From: Bacteroidota bacterium
Lineage (GTDB): Bacteria > Bacteroidota > Bacteroidia > Chitinophagales > Saprospiraceae
Assembly (NCBI GenBank): GCA_029781865.1
Contig: JAKOVW010000034.1
Location: forward strand, 51,916 to 115,915
Direction of reading: 5' to 3'
DNA length: 64,000 nucleotides
Positions within the stretch are counted from its first letter, which is position 1. Every line of letters begins with the position of its first letter. Positions 19,447 to 28,886 of this stretch are shown here, piece after piece. The notes under the pieces were generated by a model. That model ran no database searches, had not been told where the DNA came from, and worked only from the letters and a program-made list of their open reading frames with translations. Made by a program: the position numbers and the translations under genes.

Positions 19447-20847
19447 TTACATCTGATTTTTGGACTCTAATTTTTCAATCGTCTTCTTCGCATTTTCCAA
19501 CCGTATCGTTTTATTCTTTTCAATCATCTTTTCTTTAATCCATTTTTCCATGCGATGATGTAAGGGAATGAGTAATGAGGCCAATGCTACTAATGCGATT
19601 AACATCAGTAATGGGGAGTGATGTGTTGCGCGTTCTAAAAAAGGATGTATGAGCAGGTTAATAAATTCAAAGACGATTAATAAACCCAGTATACCAAAAA
19701 ATGAAATCCAATTTTCAGTGACGATAATGCTGCGGCTTAGGAGTACAAATAAGATGAGAAAGCTTATTATTCCAAGTGCGATCAATGCATATTGGATAAT
19801 GAGTTTGCGTTCTTCTTCAGCTTTTATTTTTTGAGTTTGCAATTCCTGCTGACGCAATTCCTCGCGAAAGCTTAAGGCCTGAACACTTTTCATTTTTTCT
19901 GAATTGAAAAGCATATCCTTGGTCGTCATTGCAAGCCTGAAATATTTATTTAAACTGTCTTGTTTGTTGGTTGCTTCGTATGTTTTATACAGGTATTCAT
20001 AGGCACGCATGCTTTGGTCTTTATAATCTTCTGGTTCAGCATATACCAGTGCTTTTTTTGAATAGACAATGGTGCTGTCATGTACCTGCTTAGCCAGATA
20101 TACCTGTGCAAAATCATTCATCAGGTAAGAGAATAGATATTTTCTGATTTCTGCTTTACCGCTTAAATAATAGTCCAGTGATTTGCGTAAAAACGGTAAT
20201 GCAATATCATACTCTTTTGCTGCAATGTAATTTTCAGCCAGGGTGCTTATAGAAAGTGCGAGTTGCGGATAGTTTTTCATTTCTGTATCCATGTTCACCG
20301 CTTTCTGAGCATATATCATTCCGGAATCGGGCATACCAGCTTCACCATAAATACAACCTATGCCATTATATAATCTTGTTTTGCCTACAGCGTCAGAGTC
20401 AGGAATCATGGCCAGAATTTTTTTAGAGTAGGCAGCAGCCTGCAGGTATTCTTTAGACTGGAAATAGATATTGCTTATTGCGTTATACGAGCTGCGGATA
20501 CCAAATGAGTCATTGCGTTTTTCAAAGCGGGAAAGTATAGGGAAACAAATGTTCAATGCTCCTGAAAAATCGCCTTTTGAAACCAATACACCTGACAAAC
20601 GCAAGTCACAATAATCCGCTCCCGTTTCATCACCTTGCTTTTTTAGCCATGAAGAAATGGTTAATAAATGGCTTACTGCTGAACTGTCTGATAGCTTGGC
20701 GGATGAAAAAAAAGTGGTCAGGTATTTACCTTTTTCATAGTCCGTTTTTAAAAGTTTGTAATTAGCGAATGCACTATCCGGAAGGGATTGTGAAGACCCA
20801 AGCGTTCCGCATAAAGTAATAAGTATAAGATTTATTAATTTTTTCAT
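19447..20847 (-). CDS. TPR-repeat protein with C-terminal membrane helices
   Basis: 466 residues. A signal peptide (1-19) is followed by TPR-like helical repeats at about residues 25-330, for example RLYNGIGCIYGEAGMPDSGM. A charged coiled segment (about 315-345) then leads to three or four membrane helices (about 350-435) and a charged coiled-coil tail (about 436-466). The layout matches periplasmic-TPR sensor proteins of Bacteroidota, but no kinase, GGDEF or HTH output domain follows, so signalling would need a partner. A truncated, frame-broken copy of its last third lies at 52948-53360. Confidence 0.8.
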   Translation of the reverse strand: MKKLINLILITLCGTLGSSQSLPDSAFANYKLLKTDYEKGKYLTTFFSSAKLSDSSAVSHLLTISSWLKKQGDETGADYCDLRLSGVLVSKGDFSGALNICFPILSRFEKRNDSFGIRSSYNAISNIYFQSKEYLQAAAYSKKILAMIPDSDAVGKTRLYNGIGCIYGEAGMPDSGMIYAQKAVNMDTEMKNYPQLALSISTLAENYIAAKEYDIALPFLRKSLDYYLSGKAEIRKYLFSYLMNDFAQVYLAKQVHDSTIVYSKKALVYAEPEDYKDQSMRAYEYLYKTYEATNKQDSLNKYFRLAMTTKDMLFNSEKMKSVQALSFREELRQQELQTQKIKAEEERKLIIQYALIALGIISFLILFVLLSRSIIVTENWISFFGILGLLIVFEFINLLIHPFLERATHHSPLLMLIALVALASLLIPLHHRMEKWIKEKMIEKNKTIRLENAKKTIEKLESKNQM

Positions 20848-21290
20848 TCCGGCTTCAGTTTCGTTGCTGCCATGGGATTATTTTGAGTAAAGCACTTAGC
20901 AAGCTAGTGTCCGATATTTGAATGGTCAAAACTCAAAATTAAAAGATAATTCTTAGAATGGGAAAAAATCAGTAAAAAGTCGTACTTTTAAAGAAAGAAA
21001 GATGGATGGCTGTTTGAGGAGGTTGATATCATGCCGAACAGTTGCCATTTACCTATAGGTTATTCGACGCAGTATTTTTGAATAAATGGATTTCTGAAAG
21101 CGGGTGTGAGGAAGGATATTATTAACGAACTTAGTATTTTGTTCAATATGCTGTGAATGGAATCTGAAAATAAAATTTATGGATAATTACCATTTCGTAT
21201 ATTTATGTACATATATTGAATATCATCTTTGTGAGATTCATTTAGCATTTTACAGGTATATTATTCTTTAATTATTCAAACTTTAGTATT
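20848..21290. other. Divergent intergenic region without genes
   Basis: 443 bases between the minus-strand TPR gene and the plus-strand GldM-C-like gene. Stops are frequent in all frames and I see no repeat or clear hairpin. It should contain both promoters, but I could not place a convincing TTG/TAnnTTTG pair. Confidence 0.35.
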
Positions 21291-21800
21291 ATGAAAACGT
21301 ATTTGTTTTATTTTCTTTTATTGGCTGTTTCAATTAATAATAGTTCTGCCCAAAAATGCAAATCCGATGTGTATAAACGAATTGATACGATTATTATTTA
21401 TGACCCTGAAACAAAAATAGAAAGTATCAAAATAGTGAAATCCACGAATATTTACCTTGATGCAGATAATTGCGAAGCATTACCTAAAAATTTCATGGCG
21501 GATACTTGTAAGGCTGTATTATCAGAGGCCAAAGATTTGTCTTCTATTGAGTTGCGATGCAAGGGAAAATACCAGGCTGATTGGGAAAAAGCTTGGAAGA
21601 TACAATCATTTAGTATGGTTATTCACAAATCAAAACAGACAACACTGTCGATAGATAATTCTGGAGCAGAATTTACTTCGGATACGCGTAATGTTTTCGA
21701 CAAATTAAATTCCGGAGATCTTGTGGAATTTAGTAAAATAAACTTGGTACATCCTAAAAATGGCATGGTATCGGCAAGTTTTGTCTTGCAAGTAAAATAA
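21291..21800 (+). CDS. Small secreted protein resembling the last GldM domain
   Basis: 169 residues with a signal peptide (1-20, ending NNSSAQ). Residues about 103-169 run SFSMVIHKSKQTTLSI, FTSDTRNVFDKLNSGDLVEF, SKINLVHPKNG, ending SFVLQVK. This resembles the final beta-domain of the gliding/T9SS motor protein GldM (PF12080 region), where an F-x-V strand, an ft..rn segment and an f..I strand recur. The real GldM is about 500 residues with an N-terminal helix, so this is a stand-alone domain, not GldM. The assignment is tentative. Function unknown. Confidence 0.65.
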   Translation: MKTYLFYFLLLAVSINNSSAQKCKSDVYKRIDTIIIYDPETKIESIKIVKSTNIYLDADNCEALPKNFMADTCKAVLSEAKDLSSIELRCKGKYQADWEKAWKIQSFSMVIHKSKQTTLSIDNSGAEFTSDTRNVFDKLNSGDLVEFSKINLVHPKNGMVSASFVLQVK

Positions 21801-21998
21801 ATATAGAGAATAGGGTTGGGGACTGGTTGTTATCGATTGATTCAATAATTACTATAGAAAAGTATGTACAGAAAATTAAAATTTTTTATAAATACTTTTT
21901 AAATGAAGACAAATGAGAGATTGACCTGCATTTTTAGAATTCAATTATTAAATCAGTTCCTTTTATTATGATTTCTGAGAAGTCATTTAGAACTCCGC

Positions 21999-22418
21999 CT
22001 AAGCTCTGATTCCATATCGAATTGCCTCTAAAAGAATGTCAACGTTTATATCTTTTAGCGTTTTGAATTTGATACAGTAACCGGTCACGTTGGCCTTACC
22101 TATTTTTTTGCCAAATGTTTTGGCTAAGTAAGTTTTGTCATCGAGACCAAGAATATAGACTGAAATACCGCTTGTGTTGGTACTGATACCAATCTGATAA
22201 AATTCCCTGGTTTTTCCATCTGCATATTTTATGGTTTGCAGCCCATATCCAATATTGGGGTTTGAAACAACTTTATTTTCGCTGTTCTTGCCGTCCAGGA
22301 ACCATAATTTACACGATGGCATTGCATCGAGAATAATACGGTGCAACTCTTGCATATCGCTGCGTTTGGGTTCAACTTGACTGGTAATATACGCTTTGAT
22401 TTCTGCTTGTATGTTCAT
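21999..22418 (-). CDS. DUF1801 domain protein
   Basis: 139 residues, full length for DUF1801 (PF08818). An N-terminal helix (IQAEIKAYITSQVEPKRSDM, then LHRIILDAMP) is followed by strands with GYGLQTIKYADGKTREFYQI, SVYILGLDD, and a C-terminal DINVDILLEAIRYGIR. Small cytoplasmic protein of unknown activity. It ends 46 bases before the stop of the neighbouring AHSA1-like gene's direction of transcription begins, and may be the last gene of an ArsR-AHSA1-DUF1801 run, a grouping seen often in Bacteroidota. Confidence 0.85.
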   Translation of the reverse strand: MNIQAEIKAYITSQVEPKRSDMQELHRIILDAMPSCKLWFLDGKNSENKVVSNPNIGYGLQTIKYADGKTREFYQIGISTNTSGISVYILGLDDKTYLAKTFGKKIGKANVTGYCIKFKTLKDINVDILLEAIRYGIRA

Positions 22419-22464
22419 TCTGGTTTCAATTCATTGTAGTAAAATTAAAACTAATTTTAAGATC

Positions 22465-22968
22465 CTATGAATTGTTGGATAAACTAGCCAGCAACTCTTC
22501 CAGGTTAGTCATACTCGCCGTGAATCCTTCTTTAAAGCCCAATTCAATCATCTTTTCCATTCGGGCCAGCGATTCATTGTAAATCGTAATTCGCACAGTT
22601 GTTTTTTTGTTCTCTTCGCTAAACGTGTAATCCCACTCAGATCCCGGTAATTCGGGATTTTCATCTTTATCCGCGAAAGCATTATACAGTTTAAAATTGG
22701 TTTTAGGGCTAATGGATGTGTACTTCTGAATCAGCCAGCGTTCCTGCCCGTCAGGGCTAACCATAGCAAAAAATCTCCGACCGCCAACCTTAAAATCCAT
22801 AAATTTTGTCTTTGATGTCCAGGGTTTAGGCGACCACCATTGGTCAAGAATTTCGGCTTTGGTAAATGCATCCCAGACAAGGGAGAGTTCGGCATCGAAT
22901 TCTCTGGTTATTCGTACCGTTTTTGTTGCTTTGTCAACGATAAAATCAAATAGTAAATTAGTTTTCAT
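22465..22968 (-). CDS. SRPBCC/AHSA1 domain protein
   Basis: 167 residues with the AHSA1 (PF08327) signature: [20 protein letters not shown], then the near-invariant [14 protein letters not shown] and [17 protein letters not shown], ending in the long helix [16 protein letters not shown]. These proteins bind hydrophobic ligands; they are typically paired with ArsR regulators, as here: its ATG overlaps the regulator's stop by four bases (ATGA). The regulator-plus-AHSA1 pair is a standard two-gene unit, so this gene is probably autoregulated by its neighbour. Confidence 0.92.
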   Translation of the reverse strand: MKTNLLFDFIVDKATKTVRITREFDAELSLVWDAFTKAEILDQWWSPKPWTSKTKFMDFKVGGRRFFAMVSPDGQERWLIQKYTSISPKTNFKLYNAFADKDENPELPGSEWDYTFSEENKKTTVRITIYNESLARMEKMIELGFKEGFTASMTNLEELLASLSNNS

Positions 22969-23285
22969 TTTTTCTGTTTTTTAATAGTGGATAATACGTT
23001 GTCAAGTTGATTGAACCTGGTTTCCCAAATTTTTCTGAATGGGTTTAACCATTTATCGATCTCTTTTATTTTTTCGATTTCCAGTGAGTAGTAGATTTCG
23101 CGGCCTTGTTGTTCCGGTTTAACCAGTTTGCATTCTGTAAGTATGCGCAGATGCTTGGATATGGATTGTCGGGTACAATTAAAGTGATCCGCAATGGCAT
23201 TTGGGGTCATCGCCTGTAAAGCAATGATTGTCATAATTGCCCGTCTTGTAGGGTCGGCTATAGCCTGGAAAATATCTCGCCTCAT
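22965..23285 (-). CDS. ArsR-family winged-helix transcriptional regulator
   Basis: 106 residues from [18 protein letters not shown], the classical opening of the ArsR-type regulators paired with AHSA1 proteins. An in-frame start 63 bases upstream exists but adds a Cys-rich tail not seen in the family, so ATG 23285 is chosen. The winged helix follows with the recognition helix [20 protein letters not shown] and wing [10 protein letters not shown]. No metal-binding ELCVCDL motif is present, so it is not an arsenic sensor. It overlaps the AHSA1 gene by four bases and probably represses this operon. Confidence 0.92.
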   Translation of the reverse strand: MRRDIFQAIADPTRRAIMTIIALQAMTPNAIADHFNCTRQSISKHLRILTECKLVKPEQQGREIYYSLEIEKIKEIDKWLNPFRKIWETRFNQLDNVLSTIKKQKK

Positions 23286-23610
23286 GTCATTGGATTTTAT
23301 ATAAGAAACCAATCGGTTGCAAATATATATGCAACTATTCGGTTTCACAAATTTATTTTACATTTTATGGAATATTTACCTGGGAGGATAGCTTAAAGGT
23401 ATCAAAATCAAGTCTTTCACAGTTTGAAGTGAATATATAAATGGACCAGTAGGGATAATTTTCCGGAGAATTTCGCGTGTTTTAACGAATTATAAGTCTG
23501 AAGAACTCGTAACCGCAATAGTTTCAATTCAACTTATAGAAGTAATCATTTTAAGAAACATATCCCACCTACTTGATTAGTCTTCGTGATTTTTAATGCT
23601 ATTCCCAAAC

Positions 23611-24936
23611 TTATTTCTTATTACTCTCCGCATAATCAAAAACCAAATTGCAAAAGGTAATCACACCTAATCTGAAAGAAGAGTCGTCAATGTTAAATTC
23701 CGGTGTATGATGTGGTCCCACGGTGTTGGGGTCTTTTCCCTTGGACATGCCGCCCAGTCGAAAGAAAAGGCCGGGAACTTTTTGCGCATAAAATGAAAAA
23801 TCTTCAGCTCCGGTAATGGCGGGAACAAGCAATACGTTTTCTGCTCCGGCTGATCGTTGCATAGAAGGTAGCATTTGATTGGTAAGCGCAACGTCATTAA
23901 AGGTTACGGGATATTTTTTGGAGTACGGCAATTCAATTACTGCTTTTGCTCCTGCAGCTTCTGCAGTTTTTTCAGCAATTTGTTTAACTCTATCGAAGAC
24001 CAACTTTTCATCCGCTTTTGTAAATGTTCTTACAGTACCCAACATTTCAACCTGGGAAGGGATGATGTTTTCACGATTACCGCCATTAAATGCGCCTACG
24101 GTCACTACGGCCGGGTTTTCTGTTAATTTAATATTCCTGCTGACAATTTGTTGCAAGCTGGTAACAATCTGCGATCCAACCAGAATCGGATCAACTGAAT
24201 TCCATGGTTGTGAGCCATGACTCGGCTTTCCTTTCACGGTAATTTTAAAATCGGCTGTAGCTGCGAATGTACCTGCCGGACGATACGATAATTTATCAAC
24301 CTCTAATTGTGAATCGATGTGTAACCCAAAGATCACATCTACATTGGGGTTTTCCAATACGCCTTCTTTAATCATCAATTCAGCTCCACCTTCTTCGCCT
24401 TTAGGTGCTCCTTCTTCTGCCGGTTGAAATATAAATTTGACGGTGCCTTTCAAATCCTTTTTCATACTTGCCAATACTTCAGCAACTCCCATTAATATCG
24501 CCACATGGGTGTCGTGTCCACAGGCATGCATTACACTGGTTTCTTTGCCATTGTAAGTGGCTTTTACTTTAGAAGCAAAAGGCAAATCATTTACTTCTTC
24601 AATGGGTAACGCATCCATATCAGCTCTTAAAGCGATAACCGGACCGGGTTTGTCACCCTTTAACACGCCCACCACGCCGGTAACACCTACTTTGGTTTTT
24701 ATCTCGATTCCAAGGGATTGTAGATGTTTAGCAATAAGTCCGGCAGTGCGAAACTCGCGGTTCCCTAACTCAGGATTTTGATGAATATCATGTCGCCATG
24801 CAATTACTTTTTGCTCTATCTGTTTGGCTTTTTTAGCGATTAATTCGTTGAAACGACCAGTTTGCGCCGATACCATCAGGGCATTAAGAAGTATGATAAT
24901 GATAAAGCTTGTTTGATTTATTGTCATTAGATGCAA
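23611..24936 (-). CDS. M20D-family amidohydrolase, exported
   Basis: 441 residues with an N-terminal signal (hydrophobic 8-24, ending MVSAQ). It belongs to the M20 peptidase/IAA-amino-acid hydrolase family. Visible elements are WRHDIHQNPELGNREFRTA, ALRADMDALPI, the metal-binding MHACGHDTHVA, the catalytic EEG in FQPAEEGAPKG, LHID, the dimerisation domain beginning KITVKGKPSHGSQPW, and the last ligand region GPHHTPEF. It should cleave amide bonds of N-acyl amino acids in the periplasm using two metal ions. Start is ATG 24936 or 24927. Monocistronic. Confidence 0.92.
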   Translation of the reverse strand: MHLMTINQTSFIIIILLNALMVSAQTGRFNELIAKKAKQIEQKVIAWRHDIHQNPELGNREFRTAGLIAKHLQSLGIEIKTKVGVTGVVGVLKGDKPGPVIALRADMDALPIEEVNDLPFASKVKATYNGKETSVMHACGHDTHVAILMGVAEVLASMKKDLKGTVKFIFQPAEEGAPKGEEGGAELMIKEGVLENPNVDVIFGLHIDSQLEVDKLSYRPAGTFAATADFKITVKGKPSHGSQPWNSVDPILVGSQIVTSLQQIVSRNIKLTENPAVVTVGAFNGGNRENIIPSQVEMLGTVRTFTKADEKLVFDRVKQIAEKTAEAAGAKAVIELPYSKKYPVTFNDVALTNQMLPSMQRSAGAENVLLVPAITGAEDFSFYAQKVPGLFFRLGGMSKGKDPNTVGPHHTPEFNIDDSSFRLGVITFCNLVFDYAESNKK

Positions 24937-24975
24937 AGCTTGAAATGTCTACTTAGTCTATTTTGCCTTATTAAA

Positions 24976-25437
24976 TTATTTTCTGGATTTTAGCATGCGT
25001 TCGTAACAATTAATCCAATCTTCCGGACTCATTTTGGATGCCAACTCCCCAATTAACGTTAATGGTACATCTTCAGGTTTTTTAAATCGCATACAACTTT
25101 TACCCATATCCAGTTTTTTAGAAGAATGTTTTGGCCATTCATCGGTGAACCATTTCATAAGTTTGGCATCCGCATAAATACCCATGTGATATACAGCTAC
25201 GAAATTTTTTTGCGAGGCAATGCTCATGAAGGGCAATGGCAATTCAGGGGTACAATGGTAACCTGCCGGATAAAGCGAATGCGGTACGCTCCATCCCATC
25301 ATCCCATAACCCATGCCTTCTGAAAAACCTTTGGGTAGATTTTTATTTATGACTTTGCGCAGCTCAGAAATAATATTTTTTCTGTCTGGTGGAAGTTCAT
25401 CAATATACTGGTCAACTGTTTGGGCTTTTGATTGCAT
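24976..25437 (-). CDS. DUF1801 domain protein
   Basis: 153 residues of the DUF1801 family (PF08818), a different subtype from the other two in this window: VDQYIDELPPDRKNIISELR, then GMGYGMMGWSVP, KNFVAVYHMGIYAD, LDMGKSCMRFKKPEDVPL and the C-terminal EDWINCYERMLKSR. The role is unknown. Its stop is 40 bases upstream of the M20 amidohydrolase start in the same direction, so the two may be cotranscribed. Confidence 0.88.
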   Translation of the reverse strand: MQSKAQTVDQYIDELPPDRKNIISELRKVINKNLPKGFSEGMGYGMMGWSVPHSLYPAGYHCTPELPLPFMSIASQKNFVAVYHMGIYADAKLMKWFTDEWPKHSSKKLDMGKSCMRFKKPEDVPLTLIGELASKMSPEDWINCYERMLKSRK

Positions 25438-26021
25438 ATGAAAAATTAGTTTTTAGGTAATATAAATTCTATTCGTAATACTTATAGCACTAACGTTTTA
25501 GTTGCATGTTGGAATCATTTCATTGGTTCAAACTCACATGACATGTATTAAAATGACATATAAAGGGTCGTCGAAAAATGATGAACTAATGTAATATTAG
25601 CCGCCAAATTTACATAAATAAAATAATCTATGCAATCAAAATAAAAATTCACTCCATTGTTGTTCTGCCTTTCACACGTGTCCTGGTAAATTTGAGGAAT
25701 TTCGACTGTACTAATTTAAACAATTTAATATGGCTACAACAAGATACGAACTGTGTATGCCGGATCTTCGCAAAGAGATGATTTATGCGTGTGTCAACAT
25801 AAAGTATAAACACTGAAGAAGATATTGAGCCCAGGAGGGTATTCGTGCAAATCAGGTCAACAGCGCAATAGTAGATTTGCGTTTTTTAAAAAATGCCCAA
25901 AACGCTTTCGTTGCGGTAATGTCACTCTATTGAATTAGTTTTCAAATTGACTTTATGATGTTGTCAATTTTAATTCATTTTTAGATTTATCTGAATGATT
26001 TTTACTGGTGGGAATTTTATT
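25438..26021. other. 584-base intergenic region with a possible micro-gene
   Basis: No ordinary gene is present. A promoter-like TAAATTTG lies at 25686-25693, followed 36 bases later by an ATG opening a 28-codon frame (25730-25816, MATTRYELCMPDLRKEMI...). Then a 7-bp inverted repeat GCAAATC (25846-25852) / GATTTGC (25873-25879) is followed at once by GTTTTTT. The order promoter, short frame, hairpin plus T-run would fit a small transcript, but the frame is too short to prove coding. Confidence 0.35.
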
Positions 26022-26714
26022 TTACTTGTGTTTTACTGTTTTCATTTGTATTACATCCACCATAAAAGCGAAGGCCATTGAGAAATAAATGTAGCCTTTC
26101 GGGATTTCAAATTGTAAGCCTTCTGCAATCAGAGAGACACCAATCATCATTAGGAAACACAATGCTAATATTTTAAAAGATGGATGTTTTCTAATGAATT
26201 CGCTAATTGGTTTTGAAGCAAATAACATAATAATTACCGTTACGATAACAGCTGTGTACATTACCCAAAGTTCTTGTACCATGCCTACTGCCGTAATGAT
26301 GGAGTCAATGGAAAAAACTAAATCTAAAAGAATTACTTCAGAAAGTAATCTTTTAAAGTTTCTGCTGCTTGGCGTGTTTGGTTCGTCTTCATCAGCAAGG
26401 TCAGTTTTGTAGTAAATTTCTTTTGTGCTTTTATAAAGCAAGAAGAGTCCACCTATTATTAATATTAAGCCTTTGATTGAAAATTTAGTATCATAAAGTA
26501 TAAACAATGTTTGGTCTAGTCTTAATATCCACGAAATTATAGCTAAAAGACATAACCTCATTAACATAGCTAATCCAATTCCCCAATAGCGAAGTTTATT
26601 TCTTTGATGATCTGGCAACTTGTCTGCCAAAATAGAAATGAAAATAATGTTGTCAATACCAAGAATTACTTCAAGGGCAATTAAGGAAAGTAATGGAATA
26701 ATAGCTTCAGTCAT
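26022..26714 (-). CDS. TerC family integral membrane protein
   Basis: 230 residues with about seven membrane helices and the TerC (PF03741) signature: LIALEVILGIDNIIFISILA with the acidic pair Glu/Asp in helix 1, and the mirrored LLDLVFSIDSIITAVGMVQE in the second half, ending with FMVDVIQMK. Members of this family export metal ions, chiefly manganese or calcium, and include Alx and TerC. The two repeated acidic helices probably form the ion path. No neighbouring tellurium-resistance genes are present, so manganese homeostasis is more likely than tellurite resistance. Confidence 0.92.
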   Translation of the reverse strand: MTEAIIPLLSLIALEVILGIDNIIFISILADKLPDHQRNKLRYWGIGLAMLMRLCLLAIISWILRLDQTLFILYDTKFSIKGLILIIGGLFLLYKSTKEIYYKTDLADEDEPNTPSSRNFKRLLSEVILLDLVFSIDSIITAVGMVQELWVMYTAVIVTVIIMLFASKPISEFIRKHPSFKILALCFLMMIGVSLIAEGLQFEIPKGYIYFSMAFAFMVDVIQMKTVKHK

Positions 26715-27015
26715 ATTTGTATTTTACGTTTTTTAGTAGTTGTGATGTCTTCTCGAAAAACCTATTGAAATTACTCAGCTCAGCCCGGGGCAAAGTATCC
26801 ACAGAATTTGCTGGCAAGTATTTTGTGCATAAATTTTCATTTAACAAAATTACAATTTTAAGTATAATTTCTAATCATTTCAGGCATTATTTTATCTTAT
26901 TTGCGAATGAATACTCATAAATTGTATTGCCCCATAATATTAAGACCAGAATTCTGAAATTTAATTTTATGTTGAATTAAAAATCAGGTGGCAAAACTTG
27001 TTTAAGTATTTGGTT
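26715..27015. other. Intergenic region upstream of the terC-like gene
   Basis: 301 bases, minus-strand leader of the TerC-family gene. I looked for a yybP-ykoY manganese riboswitch, which often controls this family, and did not recognise its conserved core. A GC-rich spot (GCCCCGGGC on the minus strand, near 26785) is the only notable sequence. No coding frame of substance. Confidence 0.35.
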
Positions 27016-27588
27016 TTATTGGCTGTCATTTAAATAATTCAGTTCGGTAACTCCGCAGGCAAATTGGCGCGTATTCATGTGCCTAAGTTTTATGGCTTCT
27101 TTGATTTCTGCAAATAATGGAATTCCCCGTCCAAGTATGATTGGATTGACAAATAACCAGTAGCCGTCAATTAGGTTCAATTGAATAAGTGAATGTGTTG
27201 CTGTAGGGCTGCCAAAAAGCAAAATGTCTTTACCTTTCTGTTGTTTTATTTCATTTATTCTTTCTGTAAGGTTGTCGCTAATGATTTTTATGTTGGCTGT
27301 GCCTTCGACTTTCATTGTTTTTGATAAAACCACTTTACGAACTTTGCTATACCATTTTGAATGTTCAATGTCGTGTTTGCTTGCTCCCGGATTATTTGCT
27401 GCAGTAGGCCAGTAGTTTTCCATCATTTGAAAAGTTATTCGTCCATACAATGCGGTATCTCCTTCGCTTATCCGATTTCCAACGTGGTCAAAAATTTCGT
27501 CATCAACTTTAATCCAATTCATTTCTCCGTTTGGCCCCGCTACATAGCCATCAAGTGATATGTGCATAAATGAAATTATTTTTCTCAT
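27016..27588 (-). CDS. Dihydrofolate-reductase-fold (RibD C-terminal) protein
   Basis: 190 residues, the size of the RibD C-terminal/DHFR-like family (PF01872). It begins MRKIISFMHISLDGYVAGPN, followed by DTALYGRITFQMMENYWPT, a central VRKVVLSKTMKVEG, then GKDILLFGSPTATHSLIQL and DGYWLFVNPIILGRGIPLF. These landmarks define the stand-alone dihydrofolate reductase family proteins common in Bacteroidota. It probably binds NADPH; it is not expected to be the essential DHFR. Monocistronic. Confidence 0.92.
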   Translation of the reverse strand: MRKIISFMHISLDGYVAGPNGEMNWIKVDDEIFDHVGNRISEGDTALYGRITFQMMENYWPTAANNPGASKHDIEHSKWYSKVRKVVLSKTMKVEGTANIKIISDNLTERINEIKQQKGKDILLFGSPTATHSLIQLNLIDGYWLFVNPIILGRGIPLFAEIKEAIKLRHMNTRQFACGVTELNYLNDSQ

Positions 27589-27870
27589 AAGGTTTAATTA
27601 TTTATGATTATCTATATTGAATATGGTCATTTTAATTATACGGAAGCCTGTGCTATGTGAATTTGTGAATTCCAAAATATACGGGATGCCAAAAATAATA
27701 TATAAGTTTTATTAAATGAAAAATAAATCAGCAATGACAACAAGATCATGGTTGTGCTTAACAGAGAATATATATAGTTTCAAGTTTAACTACTGAAATC
27801 GAATCCTGGCCAAATTCAAAAGGACCTTTGTTGGTTCATGCTTTTACTTAGATAATCAAAAGGAATTTTG

Positions 27871-28176
27871 TCATGATGTTAAAATGGTTGGTACGACGGC
27901 TCTCATTGGGAAATATTCGTATTTATTTATTTTCCCTGCCGGGTCGTTGGAGATGATTTGTTTTAATTCAACTTCGCTTTCAACAGCTACTATTCCAAGT
28001 CCGTATGTTTCTTTGGGGTCTAGCACCGGTCCAAATGCGTAAACTTTTCCCTGCTTTAGCTTTTCCGTCCAATAGACAATATGCTGCATCATAATTGCCT
28101 TTTCACTTTCTGACATGGTGGTTGCAAAATCAGGTCTTGATGGCTTAAGATAAACTGCATAAAATTGCTTTTCCAT
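27871..28176 (-). CDS. YciI-like family protein
   Basis: 101 residues, full length for YciI-type proteins (PF03795): MEKQFYAVYLKPSRPDFA, then the helix MMQHIVYWTEKLKQGKVYAFGP, DPKETYGLGIVAVES, and the closing DPAGKINKYEYFPMRA. The family has a dimeric alpha/beta ferredoxin-like fold and a conserved His/Asp site; chemistry is unproven for most members. It lies in a run of minus-strand single-domain genes, each with its own upstream gap. Confidence 0.88.
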   Translation of the reverse strand: MEKQFYAVYLKPSRPDFATTMSESEKAIMMQHIVYWTEKLKQGKVYAFGPVLDPKETYGLGIVAVESEVELKQIISNDPAGKINKYEYFPMRAVVPTILTS

Positions 28177-28290
28177 ATTTTATTTTGTTTTTATTTTGAT
28201 TTATTGGGTCTGGAATTGAGCATTGGTCATTTAGGTTTTATTGCACTGCCATAATAGTCTTCAATGATGATTAATTTTTATAAACTTACT

Positions 28291-28773
28291 TCATTGTGAT
28301 TTATCTAAAATATCAGTTGCTGTTTTATGGCTGAGTTGTTCAGCCAATCCTATAAGGAGTCCTTCGGCCCCGCGAATGTAGCACAGTCGATATATATTTT
28401 CAAACTGTACAATTTCACCAACGAGTACAGCACCTAGCCTGATCAGCCTGGATACCAACTCATCTATATTGTCAACAGCGAACATAACTCGCAGATAGCC
28501 AAGAGAATTAACGGGTGCTGTCCTGTGGTCAGAAATTGTGGAAGGATTTAGAAATTGTGAAAGTTCAAGGCGGCTGTTTCCATCCGGAGTGACCATCATT
28601 GCAATCTCTACGGTTTGATTTCCAAGGCCGGTTACACGTCCTGCCCATTCACCTTCAACCATTGCACGACCTTCGAGTTTTAGTCCTATTTCTGTAAAAA
28701 AAGTAATGGCATTGTCCAGGGATTCTACAACTATTCCGACATTGTGCATTTGTAATATTTTGCTTTTTTGCAT
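28291..28773 (-). CDS. VOC family protein
   Basis: 160 residues with one glyoxalase/bleomycin-resistance fold: QMHNVGIVVESLDNAITFFT at the N-terminus, the central LGYLRVMFAVDNIDELVSRL, and the C-terminal strand NIYRLCYIRGAEGLLIGLAE, with metal-ligand positions His10-like and a late Glu/Gly region. Activity unknown. It is separated by about 114 bases on either side from the YciI and CPBP genes, all on the minus strand. Confidence 0.88.
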   Translation of the reverse strand: MQKSKILQMHNVGIVVESLDNAITFFTEIGLKLEGRAMVEGEWAGRVTGLGNQTVEIAMMVTPDGNSRLELSQFLNPSTISDHRTAPVNSLGYLRVMFAVDNIDELVSRLIRLGAVLVGEIVQFENIYRLCYIRGAEGLLIGLAEQLSHKTATDILDKSQ

Positions 28774-28886
28774 TTGTATATTTGTTAAGTCAATTAATTC
28801 GAAGCTTTACTTTTAAGTGGTTATAATTAGGCTTATAACATTTAGGTATTCATATAAGCAGGGTATATTCTATTTAATATGGTGTT

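Noticed and set aside
26715..27015. Manganese (yybP-ykoY) riboswitch upstream of the terC-like gene
   Set aside because: The conserved core sequences were not recognised; only a short GC-rich spot is present.
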